DNA of 64,000 nucleotides from Pseudomonas veronii. Its GTDB lineage: Bacteria > Pseudomonadota > Gammaproteobacteria > Pseudomonadales > Pseudomonadaceae. Made by a program: the position numbers and the translations under genes. How positions within the stretch are numbered: the first letter of the stretch is position 1; each line of letters starts with the position of its first letter. The DNA lies in contig NZ_JYLL01000004.1 of assembly GCF_001439695.1 (NCBI RefSeq), positions 248,001 to 312,000 on the forward strand. Reading direction: 5' to 3'. Shown here in pieces: positions 37,980 through 45,863 of this stretch. Below the pieces are notes generated by a model. The model was not told the DNA's origin. It did not search any database and was given only the letters and a program-made list of their open reading frames with translations.

Positions 37980-40900
37980 ATGACGATTTCCAACAGCCTT
38001 GCCCACGCTTTTCCCCCGCATTCTTCCATTGCCAGCGACACGCTGGAGCCAGTCGAGCAGGTAGCTGTAGAGCCTGACCGCGAAAGCCCCCACCTCTCTG
38101 CCCCTGGCGATTCCCCCCGGGCCAGGGGCGACAGTGCGTTGGCGCAGAACTACGGCAAGGCATTGCAGGGCTTCAGCGGCGTTCCCGCCCACGACAACGC
38201 GATCATGGTGGATATTCCGCCGAATTCAACATTTGGCCAGTGGTGGAAGTTACTAGGCAATGCCGCTCGGTCGCCGGAGTTCCTCGACTGGCGGCTCACG
38301 GTCAGAGCCCTGCCCGACTCGATCAAAATCCTGCCGCAAAGTGGTCAAGTCACCTACCGTGTAACCCCAGATGTTTCGCTCAATGCGCCCTTACAGTTGC
38401 GTGCGAGCGAGGACAAGCGCTGGTCGGCGGTACGAGGGCCGTTAATGGATGCCGGAGGGGTCATCTCCGACAGGAACAGGCCGTTTCCCCTTCCGTCGTC
38501 CGAGAGCGCCAACCGTGCGCCGGCCTGGCTGGTTGGGCAGTTCTACAAAGAGCCGACGCGAATCGCCCCTTCCGAACTCCAGCAACGCGCCGCCGAACTG
38601 GAGCACGATAAAACCTTTGCCCCGCTTGACCCCGCTGTATTCCCTGGGCTCCAGGAAACGCGCAGCGAGGACGCACTCGAGCAGCAGCAGACGCTGCTGG
38701 GGAACATCAACAACCGGCACCAAGCGACTGTGTTGTTGAAGCATCTGGGGACAGTGCTTGCCTCAGGCAGCCTTCAGCTGTCGCAGGTCCCCGCGTATCT
38801 GCGTGAAACCACCTTCGAATTGAACCCCCACTCCTCATACGAACGGGATCGAGGCGTGCAGCAAGGAGGCGTGGCTAACCTGGCTGATTTTCTTGAATAC
38901 CACGGCTTTGAAAAACCCGGCACCGCACAGGACGTGGAGAACCTCAGGCTATTCCTCCTCACCCCCACACCGCGAAGCCCCGTCCATGGTAACTACGGCG
39001 GTGCCCTGTCCTGGCCGCAGCCGATTGACACGGACACCCAGCGCCAACTGTTGGCGTTCTTGCAGCACGGCAATGTGGGTGACCTGAACCTGGGGAGCAA
39101 CCGCAATGTGTTGGAAGCGTTGATGCAAGGTGTAGCAGTCGAAGCCTACGAGCTTCGCAACCCACGGCAACTGCTCGACCGCATCATCCAGTCGCCCAAG
39201 GGCCAGGCGCTGGGGGCGGCCATCCAGGCCAAGTTCAACACACTGTCGGTCAAAGGCAGCGTCAATGATTGGTTAATGGCGGCCTTGAACCTGAATTACA
39301 CCGATGCATTCACCCAGGCAACCTTGCCCCAGAAGCACATTTCAGGCTTTGACCTGGCCGGCCAGCAGCTTAAAGGCAAACCTTTATCAGAGACGGCCCA
39401 GCGTGTGGCCGACCATTTGTACTACGTCACGAAAGAGGCTTCGTCACCGGAAAAAGCCAATATCCAGGCCAACCTGAAACTGGCCTCCAAGGCGCCAGAG
39501 TTGCTGGTCAAGGATATCCCGGCCACGGTCACTCACGGCTCCCCCGCCCACGTCAGCTTCAGTACGGCGGTGGCGCGCATAGAGGCTGAGACGCCGGGCC
39601 GGGCATCCACCATGAGTTACGGCGAGGTCATGTTGTACGCGGATATCGCTCCAGTGTCCCAGGCTCAGCGTCAGATCGAATATGTCGCCCAGCATGACGC
39701 GCTCAAGGAATGGGGCCTGACCAACAGCATCGTCACGAGTGTGACGTCGCCTGCAGATATGCAAACCATCGCCGACGCCTTTAACCAACAGGTCGGCGAA
39801 CTGCGAACAGCTTCCGAAGCACAGCGCACGCCCGCGCCGGCGTCTCGCAAGGAGATGGCCCTGGCCGAACTGCGCGAAGTTTTGGGCGATGACGCGCGCC
39901 TGGAACTGAAGTGCATCGTACTGGACACTTACGATAAAGATCGACCCGGGCCGTATTCGATATTGGATTTGTACATGGAGAACATGCTGCACAACCCGCC
40001 CAATGTGCCCTACCACCCGGCCCGGCACAACAATGCGTCACACCCCAATCAATGGGTGATCGAGCCTTACACGCCACCGCGCAGGGGCCCCGGACGCTCT
40101 GCTGCAAACACGCCTAACTTCACCCTCGAGGAGGTCTTGAGCAAGACGCAAAACCTGAAAAATATCAGCAGGGAATTCGTCAGTGAGTTCCAACAGTTTG
40201 GTCGCGCCCTCGACAGCAGCGTCGCCACGCAGGTCAAGCACCTGATCGCCCAGTTGCCGCTGGAGGACCGGCAGAATATCGAATACGGAAGCCTTTCGAT
40301 CTTCAAGGAGTTCAAGGGCGAACATCAGCTCAGCGGTATCGTCCGGGTCCCGGCTGCCGACGGCAACCCTGTGCTATTGAAAGTGATGCGCGACGGGATT
40401 GCCCATACCTATGAACTGAATGTCCAGAAGAACACGCTCACCAAACGCGGGGACCTCGGCGATTTCCAGCCCGGTTATCAGCCTGGGGCTCATATAGAAG
40501 ACGGAAAACCGCGCGATAACAACACGCCGTATACCGACATGGTCCCCGTCACACTGTCCATTCCCGATGAAGGTTCCCCGCTGGTACGGCAACAGCTGCT
40601 ACAAGAAAACACCGACACCACCGGGCCGTTGAACAGTTTCGCCAGCCCCCGGAGCGCGGCCATCGGTGCCACGGTGGCCAAGGTCAGCAGCGTATGGGGC
40701 GCGCTGGAGGCCGAGGCTCGAGGGGTGACGACGGTTGAGTCCGAGGTACCCTTTTACAAAAAGTTAAATGAGTTGCTTCTTAACCTGATCCCATTACGGT
40801 CAGCCATCAAGCATTTTACGGAGGGCAACCTCGGCGAAGGGATCATCGACTTATCACTCGACCTGTTTGGCATCATGACCGTTGGAGCCTCCACCGCAGG

Positions 40901-42743
40901 GAAACTGGCTAACGTTGCAACCAAGACCCTGTCTGCCGGTAGCAAGGCCTTGCATATAGGAAAGACCCTGGGTTTGAGCGCGATCAGCCTGGTTAATCCG
41001 TTGGACGGCGCGGCGGATTTACTGCGCGCTACCGGTCGCGGCGTGGCAAGCGTCGGTAAACGCGTCATCACCGACACGATTCAAGACATCCGGCACCTAC
41101 GCGGTACCCACACTGGCTACGACCTGGTCGCCGCGAGCAAACAATACGACGCAGCAGCGATGGGTACCTTCAAGACGTCCGGCGAGACCTTGCAAGGTGC
41201 CGCGGTTCTTCAGGACGGTAAATGGTATGCCTTTGATACGACGACCCGACGCCTGTTTGGCAAAGCACTGGACGATTTCCAGCCGTCAATACGAGGCGGT
41301 ACTCAGGAGCTTCATGCGTGGCAAAACACGCAGCGCGCGCTCTCGCCGGAGTCGATTCAAATTCGAAAAGACTGGGGAAAGCTACTGGACCGTTACCAGG
41401 GCGATGGGGTGACGCCCAGCGCAGCGTTTAAGAGTGGCTATGAGGAAGGCGCGCCGGAACTGATTAAAGGCTATGCCAAGGGCATGAAATCAGAAGACGT
41501 GATGAAGCTGGCGCTACGCCCGGACAAAACAGCAAAAGAGGTGGGCACCTTGGTCCGCCAGCAGGAAAGGCTGGCTGTCCAGCACGGGCTCAACGGCACA
41601 CAGCATTTCAACACCCACGTAAATGCCGTCGGAGGAACGTTCACCCCCGTACCTCAGACCATCTACCTTAGCCAGGTCAACCACCTTTCCGATGGGCAGT
41701 GCGCCGCTCTCTCGCGTACGTTCGCATCGGCCAAGGCGCAAGGAAAAGAACGCGTATTTATTGACAACCTGTACGTTGCCGCCGCCAATCCGCGGGCTGA
41801 GGGGTCGCGAGTATTTGCTCGCACATTAGACGATGTGCAAAAAAGCATCAGTACACCGACCATGTTTCACGCCGGTAACCCACAGCGCCAGGTAACGTAT
41901 CAGGACATGATTACGGAACTGGCCAACGCACCTGACGGTAAGACCGTGATGATCGACTCTCCCGGCCATGCGATGGTGGCCGGGTCCGTGCCGGATGGCG
42001 ACGGTAAGAAGTTCTTTTTTTACGACCCTAATATGGGAGTGGCCGAGTTTTCAAGCGAGGCCATGATGAGGCGTGGTCTCGAAAAAATATTCAATGACAA
42101 GAAGCTGCCGGTCCAATACAAAACTTATAGCAATGACCCCAAAAAACTTGAATTCAAGATCAGCGACCATCACGAGTCGTGGATAAGCACCGCGAGTCTT
42201 CATGACAGACCGGTCAAACGGCTTTATGAAGAATCCATCCCGACGACGGTTACTCACCTGAAGCCCCCCGCCCCGACCCACCACATCGCTATGTCGGATT
42301 ACAAGGACGTCACCGTCACTGACCCGACCGCAATCATCAGCACCAGTGGCATCAGTGATTGTACGGCCCTGGCGGTGCTTACCGACTTGAAAGAGGGTGT
42401 CTACCAGAAACGAACATTAATGCACTTCCAAGGCGGCGTGCCGACGACAGAACAACAGCGCGTGCTGAAACAACTGGAGGGATCGTTAGACCAGACAAGC
42501 AAAGTGATTTATGTGGGCGGCGATTATGTCCGGACCATTCCGGGATTAGGCATCGCTCTGAAACAAGGTGACGCCGGTGAACAAGTGCTGTTCAACATCG
42601 CAAACAAATACCCGGCGTCCACTACGATCGCAACGGCCAACCGTATTGACATAAAACCCGATGGATCGTTTGAGCTCTTCGAGGGAACCAACCCCGCACG
42701 GGTACTTGATTCACATGCAAAGGACGAGGTGCTTGCCTGGTAA
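37980..42743 (+). CDS. Giant toxin/effector 1: C58-like cysteine protease plus CNF/CheD-like deamidase segment
   Basis: A 1587-residue protein; ATG 37980 gives an N-terminus (MTISNS) parallel to toxin 2, although the frame opens at 37884. Residues 1-60 are Ser/Pro-rich, with Ile3 and no acidic residue before D20, fitting type III secretion signal rules. A region shared with toxin 2 starts near 335 (NYGGALSWPQPI). Residues about 930-1010 hold a conserved amphipathic/hydrophobic block (LIPLRSAIKHF ... IIDLSLDLFGIMTVG), a possible membrane-targeting part. A C58-like triad follows: C1241 (GQCAALS), H1330 (SPGHAMVAG), D1349 (YDPNMG). The last ~140 residues add a second candidate active site, C1461 (SGISDCTALAV) and H1482 (LMHFQGG), as in LSGC-type glutamine deamidases. 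Activities are inferred, not shown. Confidence 0.8.
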   Translation: MTISNSLAHAFPPHSSIASDTLEPVEQVAVEPDRESPHLSAPGDSPRARGDSALAQNYGKALQGFSGVPAHDNAIMVDIPPNSTFGQWWKLLGNAARSPEFLDWRLTVRALPDSIKILPQSGQVTYRVTPDVSLNAPLQLRASEDKRWSAVRGPLMDAGGVISDRNRPFPLPSSESANRAPAWLVGQFYKEPTRIAPSELQQRAAELEHDKTFAPLDPAVFPGLQETRSEDALEQQQTLLGNINNRHQATVLLKHLGTVLASGSLQLSQVPAYLRETTFELNPHSSYERDRGVQQGGVANLADFLEYHGFEKPGTAQDVENLRLFLLTPTPRSPVHGNYGGALSWPQPIDTDTQRQLLAFLQHGNVGDLNLGSNRNVLEALMQGVAVEAYELRNPRQLLDRIIQSPKGQALGAAIQAKFNTLSVKGSVNDWLMAALNLNYTDAFTQATLPQKHISGFDLAGQQLKGKPLSETAQRVADHLYYVTKEASSPEKANIQANLKLASKAPELLVKDIPATVTHGSPAHVSFSTAVARIEAETPGRASTMSYGEVMLYADIAPVSQAQRQIEYVAQHDALKEWGLTNSIVTSVTSPADMQTIADAFNQQVGELRTASEAQRTPAPASRKEMALAELREVLGDDARLELKCIVLDTYDKDRPGPYSILDLYMENMLHNPPNVPYHPARHNNASHPNQWVIEPYTPPRRGPGRSAANTPNFTLEEVLSKTQNLKNISREFVSEFQQFGRALDSSVATQVKHLIAQLPLEDRQNIEYGSLSIFKEFKGEHQLSGIVRVPAADGNPVLLKVMRDGIAHTYELNVQKNTLTKRGDLGDFQPGYQPGAHIEDGKPRDNNTPYTDMVPVTLSIPDEGSPLVRQQLLQENTDTTGPLNSFASPRSAAIGATVAKVSSVWGALEAEARGVTTVESEVPFYKKLNELLLNLIPLRSAIKHFTEGNLGEGIIDLSLDLFGIMTVGASTAGKLANVATKTLSAGSKALHIGKTLGLSAISLVNPLDGAADLLRATGRGVASVGKRVITDTIQDIRHLRGTHTGYDLVAASKQYDAAAMGTFKTSGETLQGAAVLQDGKWYAFDTTTRRLFGKALDDFQPSIRGGTQELHAWQNTQRALSPESIQIRKDWGKLLDRYQGDGVTPSAAFKSGYEEGAPELIKGYAKGMKSEDVMKLALRPDKTAKEVGTLVRQQERLAVQHGLNGTQHFNTHVNAVGGTFTPVPQTIYLSQVNHLSDGQCAALSRTFASAKAQGKERVFIDNLYVAAANPRAEGSRVFARTLDDVQKSISTPTMFHAGNPQRQVTYQDMITELANAPDGKTVMIDSPGHAMVAGSVPDGDGKKFFFYDPNMGVAEFSSEAMMRRGLEKIFNDKKLPVQYKTYSNDPKKLEFKISDHHESWISTASLHDRPVKRLYEESIPTTVTHLKPPAPTHHIAMSDYKDVTVTDPTAIISTSGISDCTALAVLTDLKEGVYQKRTLMHFQGGVPTTEQQRVLKQLEGSLDQTSKVIYVGGDYVRTIPGLGIALKQGDAGEQVLFNIANKYPASTTIATANRIDIKPDGSFELFEGTNPARVLDSHAKDEVLAW

Positions 42744-42765
42744 TCCTGACCGGCCAGGGGCATCA

Positions 42766-42809
42766 GCGGTTGTTGGACTGACACATGCAGGTGTCACGCC
42801 AACAACCGC
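42766..42809. terminator. Long interrupted hairpin between toxin 1 and the convergent response-regulator gene
   Basis: GCGGTTGTTGG pairs with CCAACAACCGC, and inside it TGACAC pairs with GTGTCA around a 6-base loop, with a 2x2 mismatch between the two stems. It begins 22 bases after the toxin stop and runs into the last five codons of the response regulator, whose own C-terminal codons form one arm. It probably terminates transcription from both sides. Confidence 0.6.
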
Positions 42810-43171
42810 AGGATATGTTCTTGCAGCGTATCCAGGTCGAACGGCTTGGCCAGGATCGGCGCCTTGCGTGTGATCGGGCTGTCGCAGTCACGAATTTCCT
42901 GCGGGTAGCCACTGATAAAAATCACCTTCAGCTCCGGGCGCAACTTCACCGCCGGCTCGGCGATCTGCACGCCGGTGACGCCGCCAGGCAGGCGATAGTC
43001 CGTCACCATGAGGTCCAGGTGCGGTTTACTGGCGAGGATTTCAAAAGCCTGCTCCCCATTGATCGCCTTCAATACCCGATAGCCCAAGCCTTTGAGGTAT
43101 TCATCCAGGACAAACATAATCGATTCGTCGTCCTCGACGATCAGAACGACATCTTGTGCATCTTCACTCAT
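42794..43171 (-). CDS. Single-domain response regulator (CheY-like)
   Basis: A 125-residue stand-alone receiver domain: acidic pocket IVEDDES, phospho-acceptor Asp in LMVTDYRLPGG, and the conserved Lys in ILAKPFD. It has no output domain, so it acts by protein contact or as a phosphorelay intermediate. The start is ATG 43171 with AAAGG upstream, giving a normal-length receiver; a frame from 43201 adds an unneeded leader. It lies 78 bases downstream of the kinase at 43250 and is probably in the same minus-strand operon. Confidence 0.88.
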   Translation of the reverse strand: MSEDAQDVVLIVEDDESIMFVLDEYLKGLGYRVLKAINGEQAFEILASKPHLDLMVTDYRLPGGVTGVQIAEPAVKLRPELKVIFISGYPQEIRDCDSPITRKAPILAKPFDLDTLQEHILRLLA

Positions 43172-43249
43172 GGGAAGCCTTTGTCCGGTCAATTGCTGCA
43201 CTTACGACCATGCAGTCACGCAGAGGTTGCGTCGAAGTGACGATTGTTT

Positions 43250-44443
43250 TCACGCCGACGCGTCCAGGGGCAGGCACACCCGGAACAGGGCGCCCTCGCC
43301 TATCTGGCTCTCCACCTCAATGGTACCGCCATGGGCCGCGACGATCTGTTCGGAAATAAACAGCCCGAGGCCCAGACCGGCGGCCACATGGCTGGCGGAC
43401 ACGCGCTCGAACTGCTGGAAAATGCGCTTCTGATTGTCGGCGCTGATGCCGATCCCGTGGTCCCGCACCTCCAGCCGTGCTTCGCCGTGTTCGCTGTACA
43501 CCCGCACGCCCACCGGGCTCTTGGCCCCATAGCGCAAGGCGTTGGTCAGCAGGTTGGACACCACTTGCTCGATGCGGAATTCATCCCAGCTGCCCTCCAC
43601 CGGACCTTCCGCCTCCAGTTGCATGGACGACTCGGCGGCGGCCACTTGCGGCGCGAAGTTTTCCAGCAGGTTGCGCACCAGTTGCGTGAGGTCGAAGCGC
43701 GCCGGACGAATCGACAGTTTGCCGGTGCGGATGCGCGACACGTCGAGCATGTCTTCGATCAGCCGGATCAGGCTCTGGATCTGCCGCTCATCGCGGTCGA
43801 CCATGGCGCGCATCTTCTCCAGGGTGAACGCGGCGGCGTTGTCCCGGGCCAGGTGCATCTTGCGCAGTTGGGTTTCGAGAATCAGCCCGTTGAGTGGCGT
43901 GCGGACTTCGTGGGCGACGATCGACATGAAGTCATCGCGCATGCGTACCGCCTGCTCCAACTCTGCCTGAGTGGCCTGCAGGCGTGTCAGCAGCAACTCC
44001 TGTTCGCGGCGGCTGCGCTCCAGCGCTTCCACCTGCTGCTTCATCGCCTTGCTCTGGCGGTACAGGTCGACGAACACATTGACCTTGCTCTTCACCGCAT
44101 GGATATCCAGCGGCTTGTGCAGGAAGTCCACGGCCCCGCTTTCATAACCCTTGAAGGCATAGTTGAGTTCGCGGCCGGCGGCGCTGACGAATACGATCGG
44201 GATGTTCTTGGTCTTTTCGGTGCCGCGCATCAGCTCGGCCAACTCGAAACCGTTCATGCCAGGCATCTGCACATCGAGGATCGCCATGGCGAACTCGTGC
44301 TCCAGCAACAGGGACAAGGCCTCGTCGGCGCTCAAGGCCTTGAAGACCTGGCGGTCCTCGCGCTTGATCAGCGCTTCGAGGGCCAGCAGGTTTTCCGGCA
44401 GATCATCGACGATCAGCAGTTTGGCCTGGATAGTACTTAACAT
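43250..44443 (-). CDS. Receiver-histidine kinase hybrid
   Basis: A 397-residue protein with an N-terminal receiver (IVDDLPEN; phospho-Asp in AILDVQMPGMNG; Lys in FLHKPLD), a coiled coil at about 125-165, HisKA with His in SIVAHEVRTPLNG, and HATPase_c (DHGIGIS, GLGLGLFISE). This receiver-first architecture, cytoplasmic and without a sensor domain, suits a kinase controlled by phosphorylation from the upstream hybrid kinase. It overlaps the CheB gene by 7 bases. Confidence 0.9.
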   Translation of the reverse strand: MLSTIQAKLLIVDDLPENLLALEALIKREDRQVFKALSADEALSLLLEHEFAMAILDVQMPGMNGFELAELMRGTEKTKNIPIVFVSAAGRELNYAFKGYESGAVDFLHKPLDIHAVKSKVNVFVDLYRQSKAMKQQVEALERSRREQELLLTRLQATQAELEQAVRMRDDFMSIVAHEVRTPLNGLILETQLRKMHLARDNAAAFTLEKMRAMVDRDERQIQSLIRLIEDMLDVSRIRTGKLSIRPARFDLTQLVRNLLENFAPQVAAAESSMQLEAEGPVEGSWDEFRIEQVVSNLLTNALRYGAKSPVGVRVYSEHGEARLEVRDHGIGISADNQKRIFQQFERVSASHVAAGLGLGLFISEQIVAAHGGTIEVESQIGEGALFRVCLPLDASA

Positions 44444-45036
44444 GGGGAAGATTCCAGGGAAGCCAGCAATGAGGCAATGCGGCTCAAGGTCAGAATATGG
44501 TCAGGCGTGTGCAGGGCCAGCGCCGCCCGCGGCATCACGGCAATCCGTGCTTCGTCGGGGTCCTGTACGATAGTGATACCGCCCGATTGCTTGACGTGGG
44601 CCAGCCCTTGGGCGCCGTCCTGGTTCGCACCGGTCAGCAGTATGGCCAGCAGGCGCTTGCCGTAGACATCGCCGGCCGAGGCGAACAGGTAATCGATGGC
44701 GGGCCGGGAATGATGTACCCGGTCTTCCTGGCTCAAAGACAGGCTGCGGTCATGCTCCACCGACAAATGATAGCCGGGGCTGGCGAAGTACAAGGTGCCC
44801 GGTTGGATCACTTCCTTGTCCTGCCCTTCGCGTACCGGAATCTGCAAACGTCGCGCAAACACTTCCGCCAACTGGCTACGGCGCTCGTCCGGCAGGTGCA
44901 GCACGGCAATGATCGGCAGCCCGAAGGCCTGCGGCAGATCGCCAAAAATACTCAGCAACGCCTCAACGCCGCCGGCGGACGCGCCGACGACGATGGCTTC
45001 TATCCCACACATGGGGTTGGCGGCAGCGTCGTTCAT
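44437..45036 (-). CDS. CheB-type methylesterase catalytic domain (no receiver)
   Basis: A 199-residue protein consisting only of the CheB methylesterase domain. The catalytic Ser is in VGASAGG, the His in VLHLPDERRS, and the Asp in LLTGANQDGAQG. ATG 45036 overlaps the CheR stop by ATGA; an earlier in-frame codon at 45144 lies inside cheR. It would demethylate or deamidate glutamyl residues on a receptor or partner. Without a receiver its activity is not set directly by phosphorylation. Confidence 0.9.
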   Translation of the reverse strand: MNDAAANPMCGIEAIVVGASAGGVEALLSIFGDLPQAFGLPIIAVLHLPDERRSQLAEVFARRLQIPVREGQDKEVIQPGTLYFASPGYHLSVEHDRSLSLSQEDRVHHSRPAIDYLFASAGDVYGKRLLAILLTGANQDGAQGLAHVKQSGGITIVQDPDEARIAVMPRAALALHTPDHILTLSRIASLLASLESSPC

Positions 45037-45863
45037 GATTTCCGGTAGATCCGTTCCTGTTTGACCAAGGGCTCGAAATGCTTGTTGTAGGCGGAAAAAT
45101 CCAGGGTTTCCTTGCTGCCCAGCACCAGGAAGCCACGATGACACAGCGACTCATGGAACAATCCAAACGCCCGATCCTGCAATTTTTTATTGAAGTAAAT
45201 CAGTACATTACGACATGAAATTAATTGAGTTTCTGAGAAAACACTGTCGGTTGCCAAGCTGTGGTCGGCGAACGTGACATTCTCGCGCAACGTCTTGTCG
45301 AAGATCGCATGATCGTAAGCCGCCGTGTAGTAATCGGCAAAGGAACGCTGCCCACCGGCCTGCTGGTAGTTGGCGGTATAGGCACGCACATTCTCCAGGG
45401 AAAAAATTCCCTGCTTGGCTTTATCCAGCGATGCCGGGTTGATGTCGGTGGCGTAGATGATGGTGCGTTCCAACAGCCCCTCTTCGCGCAGCAGGATCGC
45501 CATGGAGTACACCTCCTCCCCGGTGCTGCAACCGGCGATCCAGATCTTGATCGACGGATAAGTCTTGAGCAGCGGCACCACTTCCTGGCGGATCGCGAGG
45601 AAGTGCGAGGGGTCGCGAAACATCTCGCTGACCGGAATCGTCAAAAACTGCAGCAATTGCATGAACGCTGCCGGATCGTGCAGGACGCGCTCCTGCAACG
45701 CCGAAATCGTCGCGCATTCAAACTGGCGCAAGGCGTGGGCCACACGGCGTTTGACCGACGCACCGGAGTAGTCGCGAAAGTCATAGCTGTACTTGAGGTA
45801 GATCGCCTCAATCAGCAGGCGCAGCTCAATATCACTGCTTTTTTCCAAAAAACTGCGTTCCAC
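45033..45863 (-). CDS. CheR-type methyltransferase
   Basis: A 276-residue protein-glutamate O-methyltransferase. The N-terminal helical domain (about 10-75) precedes the SAM-binding domain with IAGCSTGEEVYSMAILL and IYATDINPASLDKAKQGIF; LISCRNVLIYF is the conserved catalytic-pocket strand. GTG start at 45863, immediately after the stop of the large hybrid kinase (TAAGTG), with a GGA upstream. It pairs with the CheB-like gene and probably modifies the adjacent kinase or a chemoreceptor-like partner. Confidence 0.9.
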   Translation of the reverse strand: MERSFLEKSSDIELRLLIEAIYLKYSYDFRDYSGASVKRRVAHALRQFECATISALQERVLHDPAAFMQLLQFLTIPVSEMFRDPSHFLAIRQEVVPLLKTYPSIKIWIAGCSTGEEVYSMAILLREEGLLERTIIYATDINPASLDKAKQGIFSLENVRAYTANYQQAGGQRSFADYYTAAYDHAIFDKTLRENVTFADHSLATDSVFSETQLISCRNVLIYFNKKLQDRAFGLFHESLCHRGFLVLGSKETLDFSAYNKHFEPLVKQERIYRKS

